This document shows, one piece after another, positions 24,495-32,584 of a stretch of DNA of 47,330 nt. Location of the stretch: assembly GCA_023388195.1 (NCBI GenBank), contig JAEWGR010000053.1, positions 1-47,330 on the forward strand, given 5' to 3'. This DNA is from Bacillota bacterium (GTDB lineage Bacteria; Bacillota; Negativicutes; Sporomusales; Sporomusaceae). The notes beneath the pieces are model-generated. The model was not told the DNA's origin, ran no database searches, and worked only from the letters and a program-made list of their open reading frames with translations. The translations under genes and the position numbers were made by a program. Numbering within the stretch: the stretch's first letter is position 1; each line of letters opens with the position of its first letter.

Positions 24495-26038
24495 TGAATG
24501 CAGCAGGCCGGGAGATTCCCGCCACAATTGAAGGCTATAGAGAGATACAAGGCTATGCCGGACCGTTTGCAACCCAGCCGCCGGCAGCTGTCCGCAAGGC
24601 CGGTCCTGTGCTGAAGGCGGTCTATCCCGGCGCTAATAAATTGCTCCCTTCCATAGAGGCAGCCATTGAGGCCGCCGGTTTAAAAGACGGAATGACCATT
24701 TCGTTTCATCATCATTTTCGCAACGGCGATTATGTGATGAATCGGGTTATTGCGGCGATTGCCCAAAAAGGGATTAAAGGTCTGACCTTAGCTCCAAGCT
24801 CTTTTTTAGATACAAATGATGAATTAATTCCCTATTTTCAGCAAGGTGTCCTGATTGCGGCGGAAACAAGTGGTTTGAGAAATAAGCTTGGCCACTTTTT
24901 GACGACAAATAAACTGACAAAGCCAACTGTCATTCGTTCCCATGGCGGCCGGGTACGGGCCATCGAGAGCGGGGAACTGAAAATTGATGTCGCGTTTATC
25001 GGCGCGCCTACCTGTGATAGCTATGGCAACATCAACGGGGTTCATGGCTCTGCTGCCTGCGGCTCCATGGGGTATGCTATGGTCGATAGCCGTATGGCCG
25101 ATACGGTGGTGGCCATCACTGACAATGTAGTAGAGCATCCTATATGTCCGGTAAGTATTCCCCAGTACCAGGTCGATTATATCGTCAAGGTGGACTGCAT
25201 CGGTGACCCGGCCGGGATTTCAACCGGGGCATTGCGGGTTACCTCCAATCCCCGCGATCTCCATATTGCCAAACTGGCCGCTAAAGTTATCGAACATGCG
25301 GGCTATTTTAAAGAGGGTTTTGGCATGCAGCTGGGCGCAGGCGCCGCCACCGTAGCGGCCGGCAAATACCTGCGGGAGGTTATGCTACGGGACAACGTTG
25401 CCGCCGGCTTTGCCATTGGCGGTGTCGTCGGCCCCTTTTGCGATTTGCTGGATGAAGGGCTGATTCGAACGTTATTTGATGTGCAGAGCTTTGACGCAAG
25501 GACAATCCAATCCCTCCGTGACAACCCCCGCCATCAGGAGTATGACTGCACCTTCTATGCGAATCCCTGGAATAAAGGGCCTATGGTAAACCAGCTTGAC
25601 TATGTTGTCCTGGGGGCCACTGAAGTAGACATAAATTTTAACGTCAATGTAATGACCGATTCCAACGGCATCATGATGGGGGCTCTCGGCGGCCATCCGG
25701 ATGCGTCGGCCGGGGCGAAATGCACCATCATCTGTGCACCGCTGCTCAGGGGCCGCTTGCCGATGGTCACCGACGCTGTGCAAACCATTTCCACCCCGGG
25801 CGAAACGGTAGACGTGGTCGTAACAGACCGCGGCGTGGCCGTGAACCCCAAACGCCAGGATCTGATGGAAAATCTCAAGGAATCAGGGTTGCCGCTGATG
25901 ACAATCGAACAGCTCCGGGACACAGCCTATGATCTTGGCGGTAAACCGGGGCCGCTGCATATAAGCGATGAGGTGGTCGCGGTGGTGGAATACCGTGATG
26001 GCACAGTACTGGACGTAATCAGACGCCCGGTGTTATAA
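24491..26038 (+). CDS. citF: citrate lyase alpha subunit (citrate:acetyl-ACP transferase)
   Basis: A 515-residue CoA-transferase-like subunit that exchanges acetate for citrate on the acyl carrier protein. The family landmarks are the N-terminal ATIEGYREIQGYAGPF, MTISFHHHFRNGDYVMNRV, SHGGRVRAIESGELKIDVAF and DSYGNINGVHGSAACGSMGY stretches, and a C-terminal GVAVNPKRQDLMENLKESGL. Length is normal for CitF. Its ATG overlaps the citE stop. After the stop there is no strong terminator and no further cit gene. Confidence 0.94.
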   Translation: MMNAAGREIPATIEGYREIQGYAGPFATQPPAAVRKAGPVLKAVYPGANKLLPSIEAAIEAAGLKDGMTISFHHHFRNGDYVMNRVIAAIAQKGIKGLTLAPSSFLDTNDELIPYFQQGVLIAAETSGLRNKLGHFLTTNKLTKPTVIRSHGGRVRAIESGELKIDVAFIGAPTCDSYGNINGVHGSAACGSMGYAMVDSRMADTVVAITDNVVEHPICPVSIPQYQVDYIVKVDCIGDPAGISTGALRVTSNPRDLHIAKLAAKVIEHAGYFKEGFGMQLGAGAATVAAGKYLREVMLRDNVAAGFAIGGVVGPFCDLLDEGLIRTLFDVQSFDARTIQSLRDNPRHQEYDCTFYANPWNKGPMVNQLDYVVLGATEVDINFNVNVMTDSNGIMMGALGGHPDASAGAKCTIICAPLLRGRLPMVTDAVQTISTPGETVDVVVTDRGVAVNPKRQDLMENLKESGLPLMTIEQLRDTAYDLGGKPGPLHISDEVVAVVEYRDGTVLDVIRRPVL

Positions 26039-26223
26039 CTGAGCAACCGCGGAGGTCATTGATTGTGGATTCAAATAGATATGGACAATAATGGTGTTAC
26101 AATTCGTATTTTAATGTTTCCATCTCTCCTGAATGGTACAAATCTTCGATTATATATTAAAATGATACCAAATGTTCGTAAGGTTGGGTATAATATAAAG
26201 GAGAAACATCTGGAGGTGGAAGC

Positions 26224-26397
26224 ATGACTTTAGCAGATAAATTGTTACAGGACTTTAAAGAATTGCCTGAAGAAAAAAAACGTCAAGTCATTGATTTTGT
26301 AGAGTTTTTGCGAGCCAAGCAGCAGCAAGAATTAGAACAAATGATGGACACTGTAATTGCCGAAAACAAAGAGGCATTTCTGGAATTAGCTAAGTAA
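26224..26397 (+). CDS. DUF2281-type antitoxin
   Basis: A 57-residue acidic protein starting at ATG 26224 with a GGAGGTGG ribosome binding site. DKLLQDFKELPEEKKRQVID and FVEFLRAKQQ match the short DUF2281 family, known as antitoxins paired with PIN or Doc toxins. Its stop codon overlaps the start of the doc gene (TAATG), typical for a coupled toxin-antitoxin operon. A TATAAT element lies about 30 bases upstream of the start. Confidence 0.8.
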   Translation: MTLADKLLQDFKELPEEKKRQVIDFVEFLRAKQQQELEQMMDTVIAENKEAFLELAK

Positions 26398-26771
26398 TGC
26401 GTACACTATCATTAACAGATGTACTGCTATTGCACCGTAAGCTGATAGACCAAACAGGCGGTGCTCACGGCGTAAGGGATATAGGCTTGCTAGAAAGTGC
26501 TTTACATCGTGCACATGTCAGTTTTGACGGTGCAGATCTTCATACTACAATAGAATCGAAAATTGCAGCCACGACGTATGGCCTTATTAATAATCATGGC
26601 CTTATTGACGGCAACAAACGCATTGGTATTGCGACGATGCTGCTGTTGCTACGCATTAATGGCTATTGTTTGAATCATAGCCAAGGTGAATTGATAGAGC
26701 TAGGGCTGAGGATTGCCGCCGGGTCACTGAGTGAGAATGAGATCGTTCAATGGATTCAGAAACATAAGTAG
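26397..26771 (+). CDS. doc: Doc-like (death-on-curing, Fic fold) toxin
   Basis: A 124-residue Doc-family protein. The Fic-fold motif NHGLIDGNKRIGIATMLLLL near residues 62-81 corresponds to the Doc consensus HxFx[D/N]xNKR, with Leu in place of the usual Phe. The upstream GVRDIGLLESALHR segment is also typical. Doc toxins phosphorylate and inactivate EF-Tu. The start overlaps the antitoxin stop. The gene ends exactly where a REP-like palindrome begins. Confidence 0.88.
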   Translation: MRTLSLTDVLLLHRKLIDQTGGAHGVRDIGLLESALHRAHVSFDGADLHTTIESKIAATTYGLINNHGLIDGNKRIGIATMLLLLRINGYCLNHSQGELIELGLRIAAGSLSENEIVQWIQKHK

Positions 26772-26804
26772 TTTGACACAAGAGAAGGTTCTCTTGAGTC
26801 AAAC
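26771..26804. repeat. REP-like palindrome, variant copy
   Basis: GTTTGAC-A-CAAGAGAA-GG-TTCTCTTG-A-GTCAAAC is a nearly perfect palindrome starting at the last base of the doc stop codon. It shares the TTCTCTTG..GTCA arms with the copies at 27592 and 38331. It can also act as a transcript end. Confidence 0.6.
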
Positions 26805-27146
26805 CATTGATCAAGTTAGAAGCTTTGCAGTAAAACCGCTCTTTATTCTTGCTGAGCACAGCAGATTGAAGAGTGGTTTTGCATTTACGCCCGGTTTAAT
26901 ATTTTCAGCTTTCATAAAAAGATCAAGCAGTCTGCAGGAAGGATTGTCTGTCTGAGGGAAAGAAATTTATTATACGCTATTTCACAGCCGCTTTCTGTAC
27001 TCACAGTCAATCTGATCACGTTCTAACCAGTGGCGTTATTTTCTATCCAGTATAATAAAGTGACTAAACGTTAAAGTATAACTATAGAGGATATCTGAGG
27101 CTGTTTCGTAAGTCTCATTGGGAGCTATATCAGTTGGAGGCGACTT
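26805..27146. other. intergenic region with an imperfect hairpin
   Basis: GTAAAACCGCTCTT (26830-26843) pairs with AAGAGTGGTTTTGC (26869-26882), with two mismatches, around a loop that itself contains GCTGAGCACAGC. A TATAAT lies near 27051, upstream of mutT. No coding sequence is supported; an open frame at 26731-26955 overlaps the toxin and has no motif. Confidence 0.4.
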
Positions 27147-27539
27147 ATGGTAGAAGTGACAGCTGCTTTGATTAGACGGGGTAACCACATATTGATTGCC
27201 CGGCGCCCTGTTACCGATCAGCTTGCCGGGTTATGGGAATTTCCCGGTGGTAAAATCGAACCAGGAGAAGCACCAGAGGAATGCCTGCGCCGGGAAATAG
27301 CAGAAGAACTAAATATTGCCATTAAGGTCGGCCGCTTTTTCGCGGCCACCACTTACAAGTATCCGCAAAAAAGTGTTCATTTGCTGGCCTTTTGGGCCGA
27401 ACTGACCGGCGGAGAAGTTCGAACTTTATTTCATGACGAGATAAAGTGGGTTGCTTTCGATAAGTTAAGTGATTTTAACTTTGCGCCGGCAGATATACCC
27501 ATTGTTGAACAGCTACAGAGGGAAGCTTTGTTAATTTAG
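27147..27539 (+). CDS. mutT: Nudix hydrolase, MutT-type (8-oxo-)dGTP diphosphatase
   Basis: A 130-residue Nudix protein. The Nudix box GGKIEPGEAPEECLRREIAE followed by ELNI fits GX5EX7REUXEEXGU except that the final Gly is Asn. The N-terminal VTAALIRRGNHILIARRP and LAGLWEFPGGK motifs are typical of MutT/NUDT1, which removes oxidised dGTP. ATG 27147 follows TTGGAGGCG. It is a single gene flanked by intergenic repeats. Confidence 0.88.
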   Translation: MVEVTAALIRRGNHILIARRPVTDQLAGLWEFPGGKIEPGEAPEECLRREIAEELNIAIKVGRFFAATTYKYPQKSVHLLAFWAELTGGEVRTLFHDEIKWVAFDKLSDFNFAPADIPIVEQLQREALLI

Positions 27540-27591
27540 AAATGCAGCAGATAATCGCATGGCGGTTCCCGGCATTGCACTGGTGTGAAAA

Positions 27592-27620
27592 TGACTCAGA
27601 AGAACCGTCCCCTTGAGTCA
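27592..27620. repeat. REP-like palindrome
   Basis: The right arm AGAACCGTCCCCTTGAGTCA is identical to the copy at 38340-38359, and TGACTCA begins the left arm. It lies about 50 bases after mutT. Confidence 0.75.
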
Positions 27621-27636
27621 CGCCCTAACATAATAT

Positions 27637-27670
27637 AGCCTTTTTGTCTGAGGACAGAAGGCTTTTTTTT
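27637..27670 (+). terminator. intrinsic terminator after mutT
   Basis: AGCCTTTTTGTC pairs with GACAGAAGGCT with a bulge, followed by eight T. It lies 98 bases after the stop, just beyond the REP-like repeat. Confidence 0.7.
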
Positions 27671-27843
27671 ATGCCAGCTTCCTTTACAAGACTGCTGGCT
27701 TTTGGGGATTAGCATACCTGAATAGAAACTTCGGCATCTGCCGGCGAAGGTTTTTATCGTTTCTTTGAGAATCCAATTTGTATCAGCCATCGGCAAGAAT
27801 AGGTGCAGACAGATTTATGATATCGGAGAGTGAAAAATTGTAG

Positions 27844-29034
27844 ATGAATAGTCCGCTTAAAGTAGTCAAATCCCTGGAGCTTTTCGTTCAATACGCCACT
27901 TTGCTGGAAAATTTTGCTCAAGCTGTAACTGCGGCAATTTTTGTTGCAGATGAGAAGGGCCGCTTTCGTCAAATCTGGGGCAGTGAAATAATCTTACCTG
28001 ATACTAGTTCGCCGGAACAGGTCAAGCTGCTAACCGCGGAACTCACCTTGGCCATAGCCAGTAGGTCAACCCGGGGGTTCCGCTACACAACACCGGCCAA
28101 CCTCACTCTGATGCATCACATTGTACCTATGGATTATCAGGTGCATGGTAAAGAAACAGCAGCGGTCATCCTGATTGATATCACCGCTCAGGAAGACGCC
28201 CGGCATATGTTGCAAACAGCTTATGAACTGCAGCGCCGCAGTGAATTGCTTAACGAGATATTTTACGAGCCGCAGGCAATCAATGAAGAAAAACTGGCTT
28301 ATGCCGCCAACCTTGGGTTGAGTTTTGCAGACACCTTATTTTGTTGTGCGGTAACAATTGAGTTTGTGGACAGGGCTCATCATCTTACTAACAAGGATTT
28401 TGCCATCATCCAGGAAATCAAAACCAAGCTGCTAACTGATTTATATCCCCTGAAGGGTTGTACATTATGGCGTCACCGTAATGAGCTCGGCGTATTATGC
28501 ACACTAGCCGAAATTGAGACCCGGTATTGCAGTGATAACAACGCGTTGGCCCAATATATCAAAGACCGGATCCACATCCACTATACGGATCTCATTGTGA
28601 ATGTTGGCATTGGTTCCTGCCAGAGCGGCATTCACGGTTTTAAAAAAAGTTTTCAGCAAGCCCTGGAAGCCTCCCTGGCAGCTAAGTCACTGGGTGGTAG
28701 AAGCGGACAAATAGCTCATTATGATAATCTGGGAATTCTCCAGCTTTACTTAGAGCGGGGAACACGGCTGAGGACGGCAGAATTTATTCAGACAACACTC
28801 GGCAAACTAATCGATTATGATGCGAAAAAGGGCACCGATTACTTAATTACCCTGGAAGTCATTTTGCAAAGCCCCAGTCTGAAACAGGCGGCAGATGTAT
28901 TATTTCTGCATCACAATACAGTTGTTTTCCGGAAGCGGCGCATTGAGAAACTATTGCAAATATCTTTTGATGATTATGAAACAAGGCTGGCTTTGGCGAC
29001 AGCGATAAAATTATATAAATTAAAAGGAGTGTAA
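27844..29034 (+). CDS. PucR/CdaR-type transcriptional regulator
   Basis: A 396-residue regulator. The N-terminal part (about 10-130: VTAAIFVADEKGRFRQIWG and later AAVILIDITAQEDARHM) resembles a PAS/GAF-type sensor. The middle is a GGDEF-related domain (around IVNVGIGSCQSGIHGFKKSF and QALEASLAAKSL). The C-terminus is the PucR helix-turn-helix (SLKQAADVLFLHHNTVVFRK then RRIEKLL). Such proteins control purine, sugar-diacid or amino-acid catabolism. The ATG has GGAGAG about 15 bases upstream, which is distant. No clear catabolic target lies beside it. Confidence 0.82.
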   Translation: MNSPLKVVKSLELFVQYATLLENFAQAVTAAIFVADEKGRFRQIWGSEIILPDTSSPEQVKLLTAELTLAIASRSTRGFRYTTPANLTLMHHIVPMDYQVHGKETAAVILIDITAQEDARHMLQTAYELQRRSELLNEIFYEPQAINEEKLAYAANLGLSFADTLFCCAVTIEFVDRAHHLTNKDFAIIQEIKTKLLTDLYPLKGCTLWRHRNELGVLCTLAEIETRYCSDNNALAQYIKDRIHIHYTDLIVNVGIGSCQSGIHGFKKSFQQALEASLAAKSLGGRSGQIAHYDNLGILQLYLERGTRLRTAEFIQTTLGKLIDYDAKKGTDYLITLEVILQSPSLKQAADVLFLHHNTVVFRKRRIEKLLQISFDDYETRLALATAIKLYKLKGV

Positions 29035-29192
29035 GTTTTTTTTTGCAATTATTGGTGTTTTTACCTAATAACAGGGCTTATTTAATGGAAAAAATTATAC
29101 AATTAACACAATGGCGCTTTCCACTTGTTTCCTTTACACTAATAAAGATAGTCGCTGGCTGCCGGCTTGCCACAAGAAAGGAACGATGTACA

Positions 29193-30038
29193 TTGAACCC
29201 TGAGAATCCACTTGAAGTGATCGGATATAGCGCTCACAATATCTTTGACAAATTTGGCAGGCTTTTGCTGGCTAAAGGTGCGCCAATGAATCAGCTGCTT
29301 ATTCAGCGTCTGGAGAAGCGCAATATTGGTTTTCAAATGGTACCCAAAAAACATTCCGGCAATCATGCTGCTGCGACCCTCAGTCTTGGAATTCAGGATA
29401 CCCGGTTTAAGGTACCTCAACGGTTGGATAAAAAATTTGAGCGGCTGGATATTGAGGCAGTGGCACTTGCTTCTAAATATTTGAATACCTTGCTGTCAGA
29501 TCTGGTGGAAGATCCTTTTTTAAGCAACAATCTGAAAATCCTGGCCCAGGGCCGGCGTGCTACCTACTCCCATTCTATTAACGTCGCCTTACTTTCCATT
29601 ACCATTGCACAGAAGATGAGCTTAGCAGACGCCAAACTGCGTGAACTTACACTTGGCGCCTTGTATCACGATTTAGGAAAAATGTTACTGCCCAAATCGG
29701 TTCTGGATGAGAAGGAGAAGCTTTGTGAAGGGCAGAGTGAGCTCTATCAACGCCACACTCAGCTGGGTAGTGAACTGCTGGCAGCCGATAAATTGCCCAA
29801 AAGTATATATTTAGTTGCCTTGCAGCACCATGAAAAGTATGAAAAAATTCATTTTAATGCCGCTATTGTCGCAGTAGCCAATGCATTTGACCGCTTCACC
29901 ACCGCCGCCCTGGAGCAACCGGTTCTGTCTGTGGACGAGGCGCTTAATAACATTATCACCAGCAAGGGGATCGAGTATCACCCGCTGGTTGTGGAACACT
30001 TTGAGAAACTTTTTATCAAACTTTCCCTGCCTTCTTGA
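29193..30038 (+). CDS. HD-domain signalling phosphodiesterase-like protein lacking the GYP loop
   Basis: A 281-residue protein with an N-terminal regulatory part (DKFGRLLLAKGAPM, common before HD-GYP domains). The HD domain is shown by ATYSHSINVALLSITIA, GALYHDLGKMLLPKSVLD, RHTQLGSELLA and LQHHEKYEKIHFNAAIVAVA. The catalytic HD and flanking His residues are present, but the DGxGYP loop of cyclic-di-GMP phosphodiesterases is missing. TTG 29193 with AAAGGAA 9 bases upstream is the best start; the frame is open back to 29043, but that part has no recognisable sequence. Its substrate may not be cyclic di-GMP. Confidence 0.75.
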   Translation: MNPENPLEVIGYSAHNIFDKFGRLLLAKGAPMNQLLIQRLEKRNIGFQMVPKKHSGNHAAATLSLGIQDTRFKVPQRLDKKFERLDIEAVALASKYLNTLLSDLVEDPFLSNNLKILAQGRRATYSHSINVALLSITIAQKMSLADAKLRELTLGALYHDLGKMLLPKSVLDEKEKLCEGQSELYQRHTQLGSELLAADKLPKSIYLVALQHHEKYEKIHFNAAIVAVANAFDRFTTAALEQPVLSVDEALNNIITSKGIEYHPLVVEHFEKLFIKLSLPS

Positions 30039-30124
30039 CTGGCAGCAAAGAGAACAACCGGATAATAAACCTCCAGCGATAAGTTATGCACTGCACTGTA
30101 TCCTGTAAAACGGACATTGTAATA

Positions 30125-30175
30125 AAGTACCCCCTACTGTAGAATTCTGCTATGAAATCACAGTAGGGGGTACTT
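30125..30175. repeat. perfect 16-base inverted repeat before the IS orfA
   Basis: AAGTACCCCCTACTGT (30125-30140) and ACAGTAGGGGGTACTT (30160-30175) are exact complements around 19 bases. The second arm covers the AGGGGG ribosome binding site and reaches the TTG start of orfA, so in a read-through transcript it would hide that site, a usual way IS elements avoid activation by outside promoters. Confidence 0.75.
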
Positions 30176-30497
30176 GTCTTTGTCACAAGAAGAAAAACGC
30201 GGATACACCCATATACAGGCTGTCGCAAAAGAAGTTTTGGAAATGCTGGCTAGTGGAAAAACCCAGCGAGAAGTGAGTGCGCATTATGGCTTTAAAGACA
30301 AATATGTAGTTAAGGATTTCGTTAAAAGGCATAACCGACAACAGCGGCGTATGGAAGCTGGTATTTTACCGCGTAAAAAAGGTAGGCCCCCCAAGGGGCA
30401 TGTAACCACCGATAGCGAGAAGAACAATGAAATAAGGCGATTACGTATGGAAAACCAGTTGTTACGGTCTTTTCTTCAAGACGCTGGAAGGAGGTGA
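30174..30497 (+). CDS. IS3-family transposase OrfA (helix-turn-helix subunit)
   Basis: A 107-residue OrfA-like protein. It has a helix-turn-helix (TQREVSAHYGFKDKYVVKDF), a basic stretch (RKKGRPPKGH) and a C-terminal leucine zipper-like helix (NNEIRRLRMENQLLRSFLQD), all typical of IS3-type OrfA. TTG at 30174 or 30180 is the start. Its stop overlaps the GTG of the orfB remnant, as in the family where frameshifting yields the OrfAB transposase. It cannot transpose without orfB. Confidence 0.75.
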   Translation: MSLSQEEKRGYTHIQAVAKEVLEMLASGKTQREVSAHYGFKDKYVVKDFVKRHNRQQRRMEAGILPRKKGRPPKGHVTTDSEKNNEIRRLRMENQLLRSFLQDAGRR

Positions 30498-30673
30498 AAC
30501 CGGCGATTAAATACGCGGTAATTCACAAGCATAAAGAAAGATTTACTGTTACTGAGATGTGTAAGTTCTTTAACGTATCCCGTAACAGTCCATACTTAAC
30601 GCCGGAGGTTTACTTATTGCTGTGCTTACATGGAGTTCGGTTTTGGCAAGAAGGTTCTCGCAATCAAGGATAA
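30494..30673 (+). pseudogene. IS3-family OrfB N-terminal remnant
   Basis: From GTG 30494 the frame encodes KPAIKYAVIHKHKERFTVTE, then MCKFFNVSRN, the N-terminal OrfB signature, but departs from the family after about 37 residues and stops at 30673. The whole DDE catalytic domain is missing. Confidence 0.72.
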
Positions 30674-30684
30674 ACAAAGAGTAT

Positions 30685-31170
30685 TTAAAAATAGTCAGGT
30701 ATATCAGCTGCATTCGCGTTTACCAATACAGACCATACAGGTTCCTGGCAATAGGCCATACAAATACTTTTTTCGTATTTTTGCAGTTTTGCAGGCAGGC
30801 TTTGAAATCCCAGTTTTTCGTAATAAGAGGGATGTATGTCAGAATACAGAAAAATAATGGTATTGGTATTAGGTACCAGATTGATGCATCTTTTTATGAG
30901 TTCGCTGCCATAGCCCTTACCTCTGTAGTTTTGTGAAGTCAATATAGAACCTAAACCGTAAACGGCTAGCCCACTGATACTTTGTAATTGCATTAACACG
31001 GCCGAACAAACAATTTGGCTGTGTTCTTCAATAACATATCTTGTGCCGATGGTATCGTCTTTACTGTTGTCAATGCAGTATTGCTCGAAGGTTCTGGCTT
31101 TACTCCACTCTTTATATCCTTCCTGAAAAAGAAAGGCTCTTTCCTCTTTAGCTGCCTGGCGAAAGATCAT
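30685..31170 (-). CDS. GNAT-family N-acetyltransferase
   Basis: A 161-residue acetyltransferase. The acetyl-CoA-binding loop is LGSILTSQNYRGKGYGSELI (R-G-K-G-Y-G), and the C-terminal IFLYSDIHPSYYEKLGFQSL segment is motif B. It resembles GNATs with an N-terminal EERAFLFQEGYKEWSK helix. ATG 31170 has GGAGAG 6 bases upstream; ATG 31173 is an alternative. The 3' end abuts the truncated IS, which could have removed a downstream neighbour. Confidence 0.85.
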   Translation of the reverse strand: MIFRQAAKEERAFLFQEGYKEWSKARTFEQYCIDNSKDDTIGTRYVIEEHSQIVCSAVLMQLQSISGLAVYGLGSILTSQNYRGKGYGSELIKRCINLVPNTNTIIFLYSDIHPSYYEKLGFQSLPAKLQKYEKSICMAYCQEPVWSVLVNANAADIPDYF

Positions 31171-31392
31171 CATCAGCTCTCCTTACATTGTTTTGGTAAA
31201 TCGCCCTATGGCTCAATTAAATATCTATTCGTTGTTATGGTTTTTCTTCCTCTAACCTAACAGGATATATAATAACAGTGCCTTTAGGGCATTATTTGCA
31301 TTTTATTGTTAAGTATTTCCATGTAGTATCCGATGCATTAGGTAGTGGGGGGATTTATCGTGCAGGAATAGGATGATTGGAGGGTGAACACA

Positions 31393-31620
31393 ATGCCTAT
31401 CGACCAAATGGGCTTACATAACCTATTAACTAATTTGAACCCTAAGAATAATGTAACTGCCTTAAGGGAATATCGCGACGGGTTACAAAAAAAACTTGAA
31501 CAAGAAGTCGGCAGCAGACAAGAAATGCCGGCTAACCAAGATAATAATAGCAATACTAATAGAAAGCAAGTTATCGTAGAACTGCAGGCAGCTGATGCAG
31601 CTCCAGCAGACTATTTATGA
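31393..31620 (+). CDS. short protein of unknown function (possible 5' part of a frameshifted gene)
   Basis: A 75-residue product starting at ATG 31393 with GGAGGG 8 bases upstream. The sequence contains ALREYRDGLQKKLEQEVGSR (helical) and a polar NQDNNSNTNRK linker. I do not recognise a family. Its last 26 bases overlap the next frame, which continues with a helical, charged sequence, so the two may be a single gene interrupted by a frameshift. Confidence 0.5.
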   Translation: MPIDQMGLHNLLTNLNPKNNVTALREYRDGLQKKLEQEVGSRQEMPANQDNNSNTNRKQVIVELQAADAAPADYL

Positions 31621-32047
31621 AGAAAAAACCAGGGAATTGGAGTTAGAGCGATTAAAAAGAGAAGAGGCGGCAGCAAAAAGCCTGCGCAGCCGGGAACGGG
31701 TCTTAGCCCGGCATGAGCGGGTTCTCGTGAATGCCAGTATGGGGAAACTGCTTTCGGCTGCTGTCAAAGTCTCCCAGGGCACTGTGATAGGCGGGACGGG
31801 GATATCAGTTTCCTGCAGCCGTCCGTTAGCAAAGCCAGGCAGCACCGGCGATCCGTCATCCGGCTTGCCAGGCAAGAGTGATGAAATCGAAAGAGACCTG
31901 AAAGAATCTGTTGCCTTCGGGATTGCGGCAGCTGAAATCGCCCGCCGGCGAAAGGCGAATGAGCTGAAGGCCAACATCGAAGAAGCTGCTTGTAAAAAGG
32001 CACAGAAGGAAAAAGCCCGGAAGCGGAACATTAATATAATAATCTAA
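31595..32047 (+). CDS. coiled-coil protein of unknown function
   Basis: The frame from ATG 31595 encodes 150 residues: a long charged helix (YEEKTRELELERLKREEAAA), a small Gly/Ser/Pro-rich middle (GTVIGGTGISVSCSRPLAKP) and a second basic helix (AAEIARRRKANELKANIEEA). No ribosome binding site precedes 31595, so translation must come by coupling or frameshifting from the frame at 31393, or the pair is a broken gene. No known domain is visible. Confidence 0.5.
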   Translation: MQLQQTIYEEKTRELELERLKREEAAAKSLRSRERVLARHERVLVNASMGKLLSAAVKVSQGTVIGGTGISVSCSRPLAKPGSTGDPSSGLPGKSDEIERDLKESVAFGIAAAEIARRRKANELKANIEEAACKKAQKEKARKRNINIII

Positions 32048-32121
32048 CGGTGCTGTTTTCAAGATGCGTGTTTGCATAGCACATTGCTGACAGAAAGGCA
32101 GCTGCACAGGAGGAATTAGTT

Positions 32122-32553
32122 TTGAACAGGATCAACGTTATTTGCCTGGGGGTAAAGGATATGGCAGAATCTATCCGTTTTTACCGCGACGGCCTTGGTT
32201 TTGCCACCGATGAACAAGAAGACAACCCGAAGGTGGTGTTCTTTAACACCGCCGGCACCAAATTTGAACTATACCCATTGACGCTGCTCGCGGCAGATAT
32301 TAACGACCAGAACCCGCCGCCGATCGCTGCCGGATTTGCCGGCATCACCCTGGCCTATAACGTAAAAAGCGAAGCCGAAGTGCATGCTGTCATGGAACTT
32401 GCGACAAAAGCGGGAGCGGTGATTGCTAAAGAACCACAGGCGGTTTTCTGGGGCGGCTATAGTGGATATTTTACTGATCCCAATGGTTATTATTGGGAGG
32501 TAGCCTATAACCCGCACTGGTCGTTTGACGAAAATGACATGGTAATTCTGTAA
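32122..32553 (+). CDS. VOC-family (glyoxalase/bleomycin resistance-like) protein
   Basis: A 143-residue vicinal-oxygen-chelate protein with two beta-alpha-beta-beta-beta modules. NVICLGVKDMAESIRFYRDG and VFFNTAGTKFELYPL form the first; VWELATK-like helix, GYSGYFTDPNGYYWEVAYNP the second. The metal Glu in the YFTDPNGYYWEVAYN motif is present. The substrate is unknown. TTG 32122 has AGGAGGAA at good spacing. Confidence 0.85.
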   Translation: MNRINVICLGVKDMAESIRFYRDGLGFATDEQEDNPKVVFFNTAGTKFELYPLTLLAADINDQNPPPIAAGFAGITLAYNVKSEAEVHAVMELATKAGAVIAKEPQAVFWGGYSGYFTDPNGYYWEVAYNPHWSFDENDMVIL

Positions 32554-32584
32554 ATGAGGAGTCCGGCAGGAGGGGCAAGGGTTG

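Larger units (their letters stand above)
30125..30673 (+). mobile_element. truncated IS3-family insertion element
   Basis: The remnant holds a 16-base perfect inverted repeat at its left side, a complete orfA and only the first part of orfB. The right part of orfB and the right terminal repeat are absent; within 12 bases of the last orfB codon the convergent GNAT gene ends. Boundaries are approximate since no target duplication can be identified. Confidence 0.65.
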
